From Bacillota bacterium (GTDB lineage: Bacteria; Bacillota; Clostridia; Clostridiales; Clostridiaceae), in NCBI GenBank assembly GCA_023451395.1, contig JAEXZL010000097.1:1-12085 (forward strand): a stretch of 12,085 nucleotides of DNA, written 5' to 3'. Numbering within the stretch: the first letter of the stretch is position 1; each line of letters opens with the position of its first letter. The position numbers and the translations under genes were made by a program. Positions 1 to 6,926 of this stretch are shown in pieces. The notes beneath the pieces were generated by a model. It was not told the DNA's origin. It saw only the letters and a program-made list of their open reading frames with translations, and searched no databases.

Positions 1-1278
1 TATATCTCCATTGAAATTATAATTATTGGCCTGACAGCCACCGCTGCAATAAAATCTTGCCCAACACTTTCTGCAAGCAGGCTTATTGTAAATATGGGCT
101 TTTCTAAAGTTTAAGGATATGTCTTCCTTAATTGGGCTTTCACTAAATATACTACCTAAAAGAAAATCCTTATTACCAACAAATTGATGACAGGGATATA
201 TTTCTCCATCAGGAGTTATAGCCACATATTCGTGTCCTGCACCACAACCAGAGATTCTCTTGTAGATGCATGGACCACCATTTAAATCTATATTAAAATG
301 ATAGAATTTAAAGGAGTTACCCTCTTTCTCTCTTTTTATCATTTCCTTACACAGCTTATCATACTGACTAAAAATAGTTGGAAGGTCTTCTCTTCTTAGT
401 GAAAGCTCATGATCATCTGGCAACACCACAGGTTCAACAGAAATTTCTTTAAACCCTTCTTCTGCTAATGCCATTACATCTTCAAAAAAGTCTGTGTTAT
501 TTCTAGTGAAGGTTCCTCTTACATAATACTGTTTAGATTTATCCCTTCTTTTTACCATTTCTTTTATTTTAGGCATTATACTTTCATAGCATCCGCTGCC
601 GTCAACTCTTACTCTTACTTTATCATTTATTTCTTTTCTTCCATCCACTGACAAGACAACATTACCCATATTTTCATCAATGTAGGCCATTTTCTCATCA
701 TTAAGGAGTGTAGCATTAGTTGTCATTGTAAAACGTATGTTTTTATTATATTTCTTTTCTTCTATTCTTGCGTAATCTATGATTTCCTTGATTGTATTAA
801 AAACCATGAGGGGCTCTCCGCCAAAGAGGTCAATTTCAATATTCTTTCTAGGGCCACTATTTTTAATAACCCAATCAATTGCTCTCTTTCCGGTCTCAGC
901 AGTCATTGGCTTTCTACAACCCTTATATTCTCCTTCATCTGCAAAGCAATACTTACATCTTAAATTACAGTCATGTATTATGTTTAGACAAAGTGCCTTA
1001 ACATATGATGGTGAACTATCCTTCTGAGCAATATCCTCATATAAATCAAGAGAATAAAGCATTCCAGAAGCAATCAGTTCCTTTAGGTCAAGGTAAGCCT
1101 CTTCTATATCAGTTACTGAATATTTATCAGCAAATTTTTTCTTTAAATTTTCTAAAGAAGCAAGTTTATCCTCATCAATTAAATCATATACCAATTCATC
1201 CACTATATGAACTGAACCAGAATTTACATCAATAACAAAATGTTCATTATCTTGTATAAATTTATGAATAAGTGCCAT
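1..1278 (-). CDS. scfB: SCIFF peptide maturase, radical SAM/SPASM protein (C-terminus cut by window edge)
   Basis: This radical SAM enzyme installs a Cys-to-Thr thioether cross-link in the SCIFF peptide encoded just upstream. The frame is open from an ATG at 1278 to base 1, giving 426 residues; roughly 25-30 C-terminal residues should lie outside the window. Residues 1-80 resemble a PqqD-like peptide-recognition domain. The radical SAM cluster motif is Cys104, Cys108 and Cys111 (CNLRCKYC), followed by the SAM-binding GGEP at 153-156. The SPASM region is clear: Cys345...Gly358-x4-Cys363, then Cys402-x2-Cys405-x5-Cys411-x3-Cys415; the final SPASM cysteine should be off-window. A GGGGGAG ribosome binding site precedes the ATG. 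It lies 62 bases after scfA with a hairpin between. Family assignment rests on this cysteine pattern plus the adjacent precursor and is firm. Confidence 0.95.
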   Translation of the reverse strand, partial: MALIHKFIQDNEHFVIDVNSGSVHIVDELVYDLIDEDKLASLENLKKKFADKYSVTDIEEAYLDLKELIASGMLYSLDLYEDIAQKDSSPSYVKALCLNIIHDCNLRCKYCFADEGEYKGCRKPMTAETGKRAIDWVIKNSGPRKNIEIDLFGGEPLMVFNTIKEIIDYARIEEKKYNKNIRFTMTTNATLLNDEKMAYIDENMGNVVLSVDGRKEINDKVRVRVDGSGCYESIMPKIKEMVKRRDKSKQYYVRGTFTRNNTDFFEDVMALAEEGFKEISVEPVVLPDDHELSLRREDLPTIFSQYDKLCKEMIKREKEGNSFKFYHFNIDLNGGPCIYKRISGCGAGHEYVAITPDGEIYPCHQFVGNKDFLLGSIFSESPIKEDISLNFRKAHIYNKPACRKCWARFYCSGGCQANNYNFNGDI

Positions 1279-1302
1279 TATACTCCCCCTAAACCAAAGA
1301 TA

Positions 1303-1328
1303 AGGCAGTAACAGATTAGTTACTGCCT
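1303..1328 (-). terminator. Intercistronic hairpin between scfA and scfB (attenuator or mRNA-end stabiliser)
   Basis: A perfect 10-base inverted repeat (AGGCAGTAAC / GTTACTGCCT) with a 6-base loop lies between the scfA stop and the scfB ribosome binding site. The sequence after it on the minus strand (TATCTTTGG) has only a broken U-run, so full termination is doubtful. I infer partial termination or protection of the scfA 3' end, which would give more precursor than enzyme. Confidence 0.6.
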
Positions 1329-1340
1329 AGAAAGGTATTA

Positions 1341-1478
1341 TTAATTTTCACAGGCTAAATTAGCAACAGTGCAGGATGTTTTACAAGCTGATTGACAGGA
1401 ATTAGCACATTCTTTGCATCCAGGCTTGCTTAAACTATCTTTAATATTCTTCTTGTTAATGGTTCTTATACGCTTCAT
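1341..1478 (-). CDS. scfA: SCIFF six-cysteine ribosomally synthesised peptide precursor
   Basis: This short gene encodes a 45-residue peptide, the substrate of the adjacent radical SAM maturase. The N-terminal half is basic (starts MKRIRTINKKN). The C-terminal half carries six cysteines at positions 21, 24, 28, 32, 36 and 43, ending in the characteristic TSCTVANLACEN. In characterised thermophilic clostridial SCIFF systems the thioether joins Cys32 to Thr37; both residues are present at exactly these positions here. The ATG at 1478 follows a GGGGG ribosome binding site. It has its own extended -10 promoter and is followed by a hairpin and then scfB. Leader removal, export and biological role are not evident: I see no protease or transporter gene in the window. 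The SCIFF identity is certain from the cysteine spacing and the partner gene; the function of SCIFF peptides is still unknown. Confidence 0.96.
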   Translation of the reverse strand: MKRIRTINKKNIKDSLSKPGCKECANSCQSACKTSCTVANLACEN

Positions 1479-1511
1479 TAAAAATACCCCCATTTCATAC
1501 TTTACCTAGTT

Positions 1512-1540
1512 ATTATATCATGATTTTGTTAAATATTAAA
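1512..1540 (-). promoter_or_regulatory. Extended -10 promoter of scfA-scfB
   Basis: The minus strand shows TGATATAAT, a perfect TATAAT (1512-1517) with the TGn extension. At a 17-base spacing there is only a weak -35 (TTTAAT, 1535-1540). Transcription would start near 1505, about 27 bases before the scfA ATG. It suggests scfAB can be transcribed independently of the upstream yajC/TIGR04086 genes. Confidence 0.6.
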
Positions 1541-1547
1541 TATTATT

Positions 1548-1916
1548 TTATATATTAATGCCAAGCATTCCAGAGAAAATACCTACTAGCAAAGCCATTA
1601 TAGTTCTATATAGATCTTTTATATTAAGTTCTACCCCGCCATTAAAAATAGCATAAATTATAAACAAACAAGCAATGTACCCTACAGCAACGGATAATCC
1701 CACTACCCATCCCTTTCTGCTTATCTTTCGAGCACTATACACCGTTCCTAAAAAAACGCTAACAGCAGTAATAAACACATTAACTATGACATTTGCCTCA
1801 CTACTTATATCTATAAAAATCATTAATATGCTTAAAACAAAGATAGCAATAAAAGTAACAACTAAAGCCAAAATAATACCATTAAATATTTTTTTAACTG
1901 TATCACCATTATTCAA
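1548..1916 (-). CDS. TIGR04086-family integral membrane protein (YrzE-like)
   Basis: A 122-residue, strongly hydrophobic protein with four predicted membrane segments at about residues 11-35, 42-61, 69-91 and 104-122. A short basic connection (SARKISRKGW) lies between segments 2 and 3. Size, four-segment layout and position directly after yajC match the TIGR04086 family, whose function is unknown; Bacillus yrzE holds the same place. I chose the TTG at 1916 because AGGGGG (1925-1930) lies 8 bases before it. A GTG at 1925 would add three residues but overlaps this binding site. The translation start sits inside the 3' arm region of the yajC terminator hairpin, so expression may depend on read-through and on hairpin opening. 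A link to Sec translocation is only inferred from neighbours. Confidence 0.85.
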   Translation of the reverse strand: MNNGDTVKKIFNGIILALVVTFIAIFVLSILMIFIDISSEANVIVNVFITAVSVFLGTVYSARKISRKGWVVGLSVAVGYIACLFIIYAIFNGGVELNIKDLYRTIMALLVGIFSGMLGINI

Positions 1917-1918
1917 TA

Positions 1919-1964
1919 AAAACACCCCCTATTTAATATTACATATGTAAAAAGAGGGTGTTTT
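1919..1964 (-). terminator. Hairpin after yajC that also covers the TIGR04086 ribosome binding site
   Basis: On the minus strand AAAACACCCTC (1964-1954) pairs with GGGGGTGTTTT (1929-1919), an 11-base stem with one G-U pair and a 24-base loop. It begins 8 bases after the yajC stop and ends in a run of five T. It has the shape of a rho-independent terminator for the ruvA-yajC operon. The 3' arm contains the AGGGGG ribosome binding site of the next gene. The loop holds the palindrome TTACATATGTAA. Confidence 0.6.
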
Positions 1965-1972
1965 ATTACTTT

Positions 1973-2251
1973 TTATTTTTCTTCTGCTTCTTTTTCGATT
2001 ATGTTAGCTATGCCTTGTTTTGTAAGTTTAAATCTAGCTCTATCAGGACCACTTTCTACAATAACATAGTCTTCTTGAATATTTACAAGCCTTCCTACAA
2101 TGCCACCTCTAGTAACTACCTCATCATTAATCTTAAGCTCATTTAACATGTTGTTATACTTTTTCTTTCTCTTGTTTTCTGGAACAATTAGAAAAAGATA
2201 AAATACTACAAGCATCAAAATAATTGGTAAATATTGCACTATCTGTTGCAT
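1973..2251 (-). CDS. yajC: Preprotein translocase accessory subunit YajC
   Basis: A 92-residue, single-span inner-membrane protein that in bacteria associates with SecDF and SecYEG during protein export. The N-terminus is short, followed by a hydrophobic membrane segment at about residues 7-24 (PIILMLVVFYLFLIVP) and a basic stretch (KRKKK, 27-31). The C-terminal cytoplasmic domain has the family pattern LKINDEVVTRGGIVGRL at 39-55. Length is typical. The ATG at 2251 has a perfect TTAGGAGGT site. It lies 22 bases after tgt, the widespread queA-tgt-yajC order. In many clostridia secD and secF follow nearby, and these would lie left of the window if present. The acidic tail (EKEAEEK) is unremarkable. 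Identification is secure. Confidence 0.96.
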   Translation of the reverse strand: MQQIVQYLPIILMLVVFYLFLIVPENKRKKKYNNMLNELKINDEVVTRGGIVGRLVNIQEDYVIVESGPDRARFKLTKQGIANIIEKEAEEK

Positions 2252-2273
2252 AAACTACCTCCTAATTTAAAGT

Positions 2274-3404
2274 TTAAGCTCTGCCACCCCAGTCCTGAAG
2301 CTTTTTTTCTTTAAACTCTTCAAAAAAATCTCCATCAATGGCATTTCTTATGTCTAGCATAAGTGTATTATAAAAATATAAATTATGCAATACACAAAGC
2401 CTCATAGCAAGCATTTCTTTAGCTTTAAAAAGATGCCTTATATAAGCTCTGGTGTAGTGCTTGCAGGCAGGGCACTGACACCCTTCATCTATTGGCCTAT
2501 CATCCAGCTCATATTTTGCATTCATAATATTTATCTTTCCTGAAGCTGTAAAAACATGACCATGCCTTCCATTTCTAGCGGGAAGAACACAATCAAAGAA
2601 ATCAACACCTCTTTCTACAGCCTCTAGTATATTGCTGGGAAGGCCAACACCCATTAAGTATATGGGTTTTTCTTGAGGAAGAAATGGCACCACAGAAGAT
2701 ATAATTCTATACATATCCTCGTGACTTTCACCAACAGCAAGGCCTCCTATGGCATACCCATCTAAATCCATCTTCGAAATGGTTTTAGCATGAGCTATTC
2801 TTATATCATCATATGTTCCTCCTTGATTAATACCAAAGAGCATCTGTTTGTTATTCACAGTGTCTGGCAAAGAATTTAATTTATCCAGCTCCACTTTACA
2901 TCTTTCTAACCATCTAGTTGTTCTTGCTACAGATTTTTCAACATATTCTCTGGTGGAGGGGTTAGGTATACATTCATCAAAGGCCATAGCTATGGTGGAC
3001 CCTAAATTGCTCTGTATCCTCATTGATTCCTCTGGCCCCATAAAAATCCTTCTTCCATCTATATGAGAATTGAAGTAAACCCCTTCCTCCTTTATTTCTC
3101 TAAGCTTAGCAAGGGAAAAGACCTGAAAGCCACCGGAATCAGTAAGTATAGGTCGGTCCCAGTTCATAAATTTATGAAGTCCTCCAAGTTTTTTCACCCT
3201 ATCATCTCCTGGCCTTAAATGCAGATGATAGGTATTTGATAGTTCCACTTGACAGCCTATATCCTTTAAATCCATGGACGAAACAGCACCCTTTATGGCA
3301 GCTAAGGTACCTACATTCATAAATACTGGTGTCTGTATTGTTCCATGAGGAGTTTTAAACTCTCCCCTTCTTATGTTTTTTTTAGTTTTTAGTAATTTAT
3401 ACAA
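2274..3404 (-). CDS. tgt: tRNA-guanine transglycosylase
   Basis: Exchanges guanine-34 in the anticodon of tRNAs for Asp, Asn, His and Tyr with preQ1, the first tRNA-bound step of queuosine formation. The 376-residue protein is full length. It shows TDSGGFQ with general acid/base Asp89, the GINQGG motif at 191-196, and nucleophile Asp271 in FFDCVLPARNGRHG. The zinc site is Cys309, Cys311, Cys314 and His340. The start is a TTG at 3404, since the upstream in-frame codons reach a stop at 3417 with no ATG. The AAGGATGG ribosome binding site overlaps the queA stop codon. The gene is 12 bases from queA, so the two are probably translationally coupled. The enzyme acts in the cytoplasm with QueA as the next step. 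No preQ1 synthesis genes are visible here. Confidence 0.97.
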   Translation of the reverse strand: MYKLLKTKKNIRRGEFKTPHGTIQTPVFMNVGTLAAIKGAVSSMDLKDIGCQVELSNTYHLHLRPGDDRVKKLGGLHKFMNWDRPILTDSGGFQVFSLAKLREIKEEGVYFNSHIDGRRIFMGPEESMRIQSNLGSTIAMAFDECIPNPSTREYVEKSVARTTRWLERCKVELDKLNSLPDTVNNKQMLFGINQGGTYDDIRIAHAKTISKMDLDGYAIGGLAVGESHEDMYRIISSVVPFLPQEKPIYLMGVGLPSNILEAVERGVDFFDCVLPARNGRHGHVFTASGKINIMNAKYELDDRPIDEGCQCPACKHYTRAYIRHLFKAKEMLAMRLCVLHNLYFYNTLMLDIRNAIDGDFFEEFKEKKLQDWGGRA

Positions 3405-3416
3405 TGTGCACCATCC

Positions 3417-4445
3417 TTATTCTTTAATTAACATAGCATCTCCAAAGCTAAAAAATCTATAGCCTTCATTTACAGCAGTTTCATACCCCTTTAGAATCCT
3501 ATCCTTACCAGCTAATGCACTTACCAGCATAATAAGAGTAGATTCTGGAAGATGAAAGTTTGTTATAAGCTCATCGACAATTTTAAACTGGTATCCTGGA
3601 TAAATAAATATATCTGTCCATCCACTCTGCTCTTTTACTCTTCCTTCAACAGTACTTATAGTCTCTAAGGTTCTGCAAGAAGTAGTGCCCACTGCAATAA
3701 CTTTATTTCCCTCTTCCTTAGTTTTATTAATAAGGTCTGCAGTTTCCTTAGACATCATATAGTATTCAGAATGCATTTCATGATTTTCAACATCCTCAAC
3801 TTTTACTGGCCTAAAGGTACCTAAGCCAACGTGAAGAGTAATATAGGCTATATTGATTCCCTTTTCTTCTAGATCCTTTAAAAGCTCATGGGTAAAATGA
3901 AGTCCTGCAGTAGGTGCCGCAGCGGAACCTTCTTCTTTAGAATATACTGTTTGATATCTCTCCTTATCCTCTAAGGTCTCGTGAATATATGGTGGTAGCG
4001 GCATTTCTCCAAGCTCTGATAATACTGACTCAAAAACTCCATCAAAGAGAAATTCCACTATTCTGTTTCCATTGTCCAAAACATCTTTTACTATAGCCTT
4101 AAGCTTACCCTCTCCGAAGGTAAAGGAAGCTCCTACTCTAGCCCTTTTTCCTGGCTTAGCCAAGCATTCCCAAAGGGTGGATGAGAGTCTTTTTAAAAGA
4201 AGAAATTCAATCTTTCCGTGAGATTTTTCCTTCTCTCCTATAAGCCTTGCTGGAAGAACTCTTGTATCATTCAGTACAAGGGTATCACCTTTATTTAAAT
4301 AATCTATAATGTCTTTAAAAACCTTATGTTCAATTTCTCCAGTATGCTTATCTAAAACCATAAGCCTTGATGAATCTCTCACTTCTAAAGGATGCTGTGC
4401 AATTAGCTCCTCCGGAAGATGAAAATAAAAATCCTTTGCTTTCAA
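3417..4445 (-). CDS. queA: S-adenosylmethionine:tRNA ribosyltransferase-isomerase
   Basis: Transfers and rearranges the ribosyl group of S-adenosylmethionine onto preQ1-tRNA, giving epoxyqueuosine-tRNA, the step after Tgt. The 342-residue length is usual. Conserved blocks appear in order: LNDTRVLPARL (58-68), YQTVYS (164-169), APTAGLHFT (177-185), HVGLGTFRPV (205-214), GTTSCRTLE (253-261) and NFHLPESTL (296-304). The start is a TTG at 4445, preceded at 5 bases by AGAAGGTG; no ATG lies at a suitable distance. It sits 23 bases after ruvB and 12 before tgt, within one operon expressed from the ruvA promoter. Nothing suggests damage or transfer. The fixed queA-tgt pairing supports the assignment strongly. 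Confidence 0.97.
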   Translation of the reverse strand: MKAKDFYFHLPEELIAQHPLEVRDSSRLMVLDKHTGEIEHKVFKDIIDYLNKGDTLVLNDTRVLPARLIGEKEKSHGKIEFLLLKRLSSTLWECLAKPGKRARVGASFTFGEGKLKAIVKDVLDNGNRIVEFLFDGVFESVLSELGEMPLPPYIHETLEDKERYQTVYSKEEGSAAAPTAGLHFTHELLKDLEEKGINIAYITLHVGLGTFRPVKVEDVENHEMHSEYYMMSKETADLINKTKEEGNKVIAVGTTSCRTLETISTVEGRVKEQSGWTDIFIYPGYQFKIVDELITNFHLPESTLIMLVSALAGKDRILKGYETAVNEGYRFFSFGDAMLIKE

Positions 4446-4468
4446 AAAAACACCTTCTTTTGTAATAT

Positions 4469-5500
4469 TTAATTATCAAAAAGTCCTAACTGACCAGATT
4501 CACTAACAGGCTTTACCCTTTTTAAATGCTCATATGCCTTATCACTGGCAACTCTTCCTCTAGGGGTTCTGATTATGAATCCCTTCTGCATTAGATAAGG
4601 TTCATAAACATCCTGAACCGTATCAAGCTCTTCCCCAATAAAATAAGCTAGAGTTTCAATCCCCACTGGCCCTCCATTAAAATTATCAATTATAGCCTCA
4701 AGTATCTTATTATCAATTCTGTCAAAGCCTTCATCATCAATATCTAGAAGCGTTAAGGCTTCTTGAGCCATTACTTTATCTATGATATTTCTGCCCATAA
4801 CCTCTGAATAATCTCTTACCCTTTTTAAAAGTCTATTTGCAATTCTAGGGGTTCCTCTAGATCTCCTTGCAACCTCAAGGGCACCCTCCTTGTCAATATC
4901 ACAACCTAATATTCCTGCGGACCTAATTATGATTTCCTTAAGCTGTACCTGATCATAATATTCCATAGAGGACAAAACTCCAAATCTATCTCTCAAAGGG
5001 GAAGTAAGCATTCCTATTCTTGTAGTAGCACCTATTAGGGTAAATTTAGCCAAATCTAACCTAATAGATTTTGCAGAGGCTCCTTTACCTAAAACTATAT
5101 CCAGAGCATAATCTTCCATTGCAGGATAAAGTATTTCCTCAACACTTCTGTTAAGCCTATGTATCTCGTCAATAAAAAGAACATCTTTATCCTTTAAAGT
5201 TGTTAATATAGCTGCCAAGTCTCCTGCTCTCTCTATAGCAGGTCCTGAGGTAATCTTAAGACTTCCTCCCATTTCTTTTGCAATAATATTTGCAAGGGTT
5301 GTTTTACCAAGTCCAGGAGGTCCATAAAGCAGCACGTGATCCAGAGATTCCTTTCTCATTTTTGCTGCCTTAATAAATATTTTAAGTCTTTCTTTAACTT
5401 TGTCCTGCCCTATGTATTCTTCTAATTTCTGAGGTCTAAGGCTGTATTCATAATTAATATCCTCACTAAGTGAACTTGTAGTGATTAATCTATCCTCCAT
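4469..5500 (-). CDS. ruvB: Holliday junction branch migration ATPase RuvB
   Basis: An AAA+ motor that forms hexameric rings on either side of a RuvA-bound Holliday junction and drives branch migration. The protein has 343 residues. It shows Walker A GPPGLGKT at 60-67, Walker B FIDEIH with Asp111 and Glu112, sensor 1 GATT at 157-160, an arginine-finger candidate in SPLRDRFG (Arg170), and sensor 2 RGTPRIANR at 215-223. The C-terminal winged helix covers about 255-330, with the conserved FNGGPVG and RTPRGR. The ATG at 5500 has a GGGGGATGAG ribosome binding site, and the gene begins 11 bases after the ruvA stop. It is co-transcribed with its partner ruvA. Typical length, no missing motif. Confidence 0.98.
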   Translation of the reverse strand: MEDRLITTSSLSEDINYEYSLRPQKLEEYIGQDKVKERLKIFIKAAKMRKESLDHVLLYGPPGLGKTTLANIIAKEMGGSLKITSGPAIERAGDLAAILTTLKDKDVLFIDEIHRLNRSVEEILYPAMEDYALDIVLGKGASAKSIRLDLAKFTLIGATTRIGMLTSPLRDRFGVLSSMEYYDQVQLKEIIIRSAGILGCDIDKEGALEVARRSRGTPRIANRLLKRVRDYSEVMGRNIIDKVMAQEALTLLDIDDEGFDRIDNKILEAIIDNFNGGPVGIETLAYFIGEELDTVQDVYEPYLMQKGFIIRTPRGRVASDKAYEHLKRVKPVSESGQLGLFDN

Positions 5501-5511
5501 CTCTCATCCCC

Positions 5512-6105
5512 CTAACCCATAAGAAGCCTCAAGGCTTCCTTTATTATAATTTCTATACTTTCCTGAGGGTTAACCTTCTCAAGCACCTTCGAAGCCTCTT
5601 TTTCGGAATAACCTAGAGCTAGCAGTGCCAGTAAAGCTTCTGAAAGGTTATTTCCCTCAGAGGAATATTCATCTTTATCTGATATACCAGAGATAAATTC
5701 ATCATTTTTAAGCTTATCCTTAAGCTCTAATATTATTCTTTGAGCTATCTTCTTACCAACACCTGGAGCTTTAGTAATTGTTTTATCATCTCCAGTTAGA
5801 ATTGCATACTTTAAATTATTAACAGAAGCTATTGATAAAAGTGAAAGAGTTGCCTTTGCTCCCACTCCATTTATACTTAAAAGGAGATTAAAGAGCTCTC
5901 TTTCCTCTATGGTCAAAAAACCATAAAGCCCAATAAAATCTTCCCGAACTATCTGTTCAATATATAACTTCACTTCTTCAGAAACCTTTGGAAGCTCTGA
6001 AATAGTGCTTCCAGATGCAAAAATTTTATAGCCAATTCCATTGTTTTCTATAATAATATAATCTTTATAGAAGCCTTCATAGCTTCCTTTAATATAATCG
6101 TACAT
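5512..6105 (-). CDS. ruvA: Holliday junction DNA-binding protein RuvA
   Basis: Binds four-way DNA junctions as a tetramer and loads RuvB. The 197-residue protein begins with the OB-fold domain (MYDYIKGSYEG...GIGYKIF, about 1-63). Two helix-hairpin-helix motifs follow (INGVGAKATLSLL, 78-90, and APGVGKKIAQRIILELK, 113-129). After an acidic, flexible linker (about 135-152) comes the small C-terminal domain III (about 153-197) that contacts RuvB. The ATG at 6105 follows GGGGTGG. It is the first gene of the operon, with a sigma-A-type promoter 37 bases upstream. No LexA-like box is visible upstream and no ruvC gene adjoins it, so the resolvase must be encoded elsewhere. Confidence 0.97.
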   Translation of the reverse strand: MYDYIKGSYEGFYKDYIIIENNGIGYKIFASGSTISELPKVSEEVKLYIEQIVREDFIGLYGFLTIEERELFNLLLSINGVGAKATLSLLSIASVNNLKYAILTGDDKTITKAPGVGKKIAQRIILELKDKLKNDEFISGISDKDEYSSEGNNLSEALLALLALGYSEKEASKVLEKVNPQESIEIIIKEALRLLMG

Positions 6106-6141
6106 AATACCACCCCATAAGACTCAACTATCTTATATAAT

Positions 6142-6170
6142 ACTATACATTACTTAAAGCTTCATAGCAA
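6142..6170 (-). promoter_or_regulatory. Promoter of the ruvA-ruvB-queA-tgt-yajC operon
   Basis: TTGCTA (6165-6170, four of six matches) and TATAGT (6142-6147, five of six) are separated by exactly 17 bases. Transcription would start near 6135, giving a leader of about 30 bases before the ruvA ATG. It lies downstream of the strong terminator at 6221-6254, which fits a new transcription unit. Confidence 0.6.
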
Positions 6171-6220
6171 AAGCTCACATAATACTTTAGCATTTATAGT
6201 TCATTTAATCAATAATAGTT

Positions 6221-6254
6221 AAAAAACACCTCCAGGGCTCTGGAGATGTTTTTT
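6221..6254 (-). terminator. Strong rho-independent terminator after the bofC-like gene
   Basis: A 15-base stem, AAAAAACACCTCCAG with CTGGAGATGTTTTTT, has one mismatched pair and a 4-base loop (GGCT). On the minus strand it starts within the stop codon of the upstream gene and ends in six T. The A- and T-flanked stem could also work on the other strand, but no gene needs it there. Confidence 0.92.
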
Positions 6255-6846
6255 AGGAATCATATTCACTTAAGGCATCTAATGCCTCTTCTCTAGTATC
6301 ATATGCTTCTGTATTATTCTTAATCCAATTTTTCTCATATTCTTGGAGCATATCAAGCTTTCTGCTACTTATATCCTCGGAAGGATTTTCTACAATGAGC
6401 TCTTCAGTATTTTTTGCCTTTAATATGCAAATATACCCTTCTTCTGTTGCTCCAAGATAATATTTATCTACAACATAACCTTTTGCATGCATCTTGATAA
6501 ATGCAAGCTCCTCTTGCGACTCTCTTTCTAATGTATAGCCCTTCACCTTTAAATATTCAACAAGGGCAGGTTTACTTCCCTTTCCCTCTTCAACCTTGTA
6601 ATCGTAAGTTTCTTTAAATTCCTTAAAGGTAATTGCTTTATATTCAGTAAGAGCATTACTTTCTTTATCCTGAGCTTTTAGTATGATCATTGTTTTATCT
6701 GAAAGCTCTTGGGCATTAAAAGCTATAGAAGTTAAGTTTTCCTTTGATTTTTTGTCAAGGCTGGCTTTTGTGTATAAATAACTAAGAGTAAAAATTAAAA
6801 TTATTCCAACAGCTGATGCACCTATAACAATTGCTTTTTTATTCAT
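6253..6846 (-). CDS. BofC C-terminal domain-like membrane-anchored protein
   Basis: A 197-residue protein with an N-terminal membrane anchor or uncleaved signal (about 5-26, after MNKK) and a large extracytoplasmic part. The C-terminal stretch from about 122 (KGYVVDKYYLGATEEGY...) to LSEYDS at 197 resembles the BofC C-terminal domain. In Bacillus subtilis BofC lies next to ruvA and restrains the SpoIVB protease that signals pro-sigma-K processing; the same gene position supports the call. The middle region (30-120) is not recognised. I chose the ATG at 6846 because AGGGAG lies 8 bases before it; the GTG at 6855 and ATG at 6852 sit too close to that site. A possible sigma-G promoter precedes it and a strong terminator follows, so it seems to be a single-gene unit. 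Whether it acts on SpoIVB here is inference. Confidence 0.72.
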   Translation of the reverse strand: MNKKAIVIGASAVGIILIFTLSYLYTKASLDKKSKENLTSIAFNAQELSDKTMIILKAQDKESNALTEYKAITFKEFKETYDYKVEEGKGSKPALVEYLKVKGYTLERESQEELAFIKMHAKGYVVDKYYLGATEEGYICILKAKNTEELIVENPSEDISSRKLDMLQEYEKNWIKNNTEAYDTREEALDALSEYDS

Positions 6847-6854
6847 GTTCATCA

Positions 6855-6860
6855 CTCCCT
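6855..6860 (-). promoter_or_regulatory. Ribosome binding site that sets the bofC-like start
   Basis: AGGGAG lies 8 bases before the ATG at 6846 but only 2 before the ATG at 6852, and it abuts the GTG whose first base is 6854-6855. This favours the 197-residue product. Confidence 0.65.
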
Positions 6861-6866
6861 ATTGGG

Positions 6867-6895
6867 AATTATGTCCATTTATACTGCAATTATTC
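6867..6895 (-). promoter_or_regulatory. Possible sigma-G-type (forespore) promoter of the bofC-like gene
   Basis: The minus strand has GAATA (6891-6895), 17 bases, then CATAATT (6867-6873). This matches the Bacillus sigma-G pattern (GHATR, 17-18 bases, CATHHTA) at all but the last base. Transcription would begin near 6860, right at the ribosome binding site, which is tight. The match suits a sporulation gene but is short and AT-rich, so chance is possible. Confidence 0.4.
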
Positions 6896-6926
6896 AAGCC
6901 TTAAGCTATTATTTCAATCATATAAG

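Noticed and set aside
779..1235. Two plus-strand reading frames (779-1027 and 1005-1235)
   Set aside because: They lie antisense to the radical SAM gene, whose motifs are unmistakable; no ribosome binding site or recognisable protein.
1675..1950. Plus-strand 91-codon reading frame
   Set aside because: Antisense to the TIGR04086 membrane protein gene; its hydrophobic character only mirrors that gene.
1939..1950. Palindrome TTACATATGTAA as a regulator operator
   Set aside because: It lies in the loop of the yajC terminator hairpin in AT-rich DNA, with no promoter beside it; a loop-internal stem is the simpler reading.
3405..4468. preQ1 riboswitch near queA or tgt
   Set aside because: Both genes are internal to an operon with gaps of only 23 and 12 bases, too short for a riboswitch.
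6106..6220. LexA (SOS) box upstream of ruvA
   Set aside because: GAAC occurs at one place but is not followed by GTTC at 4 bases; no full box was found.
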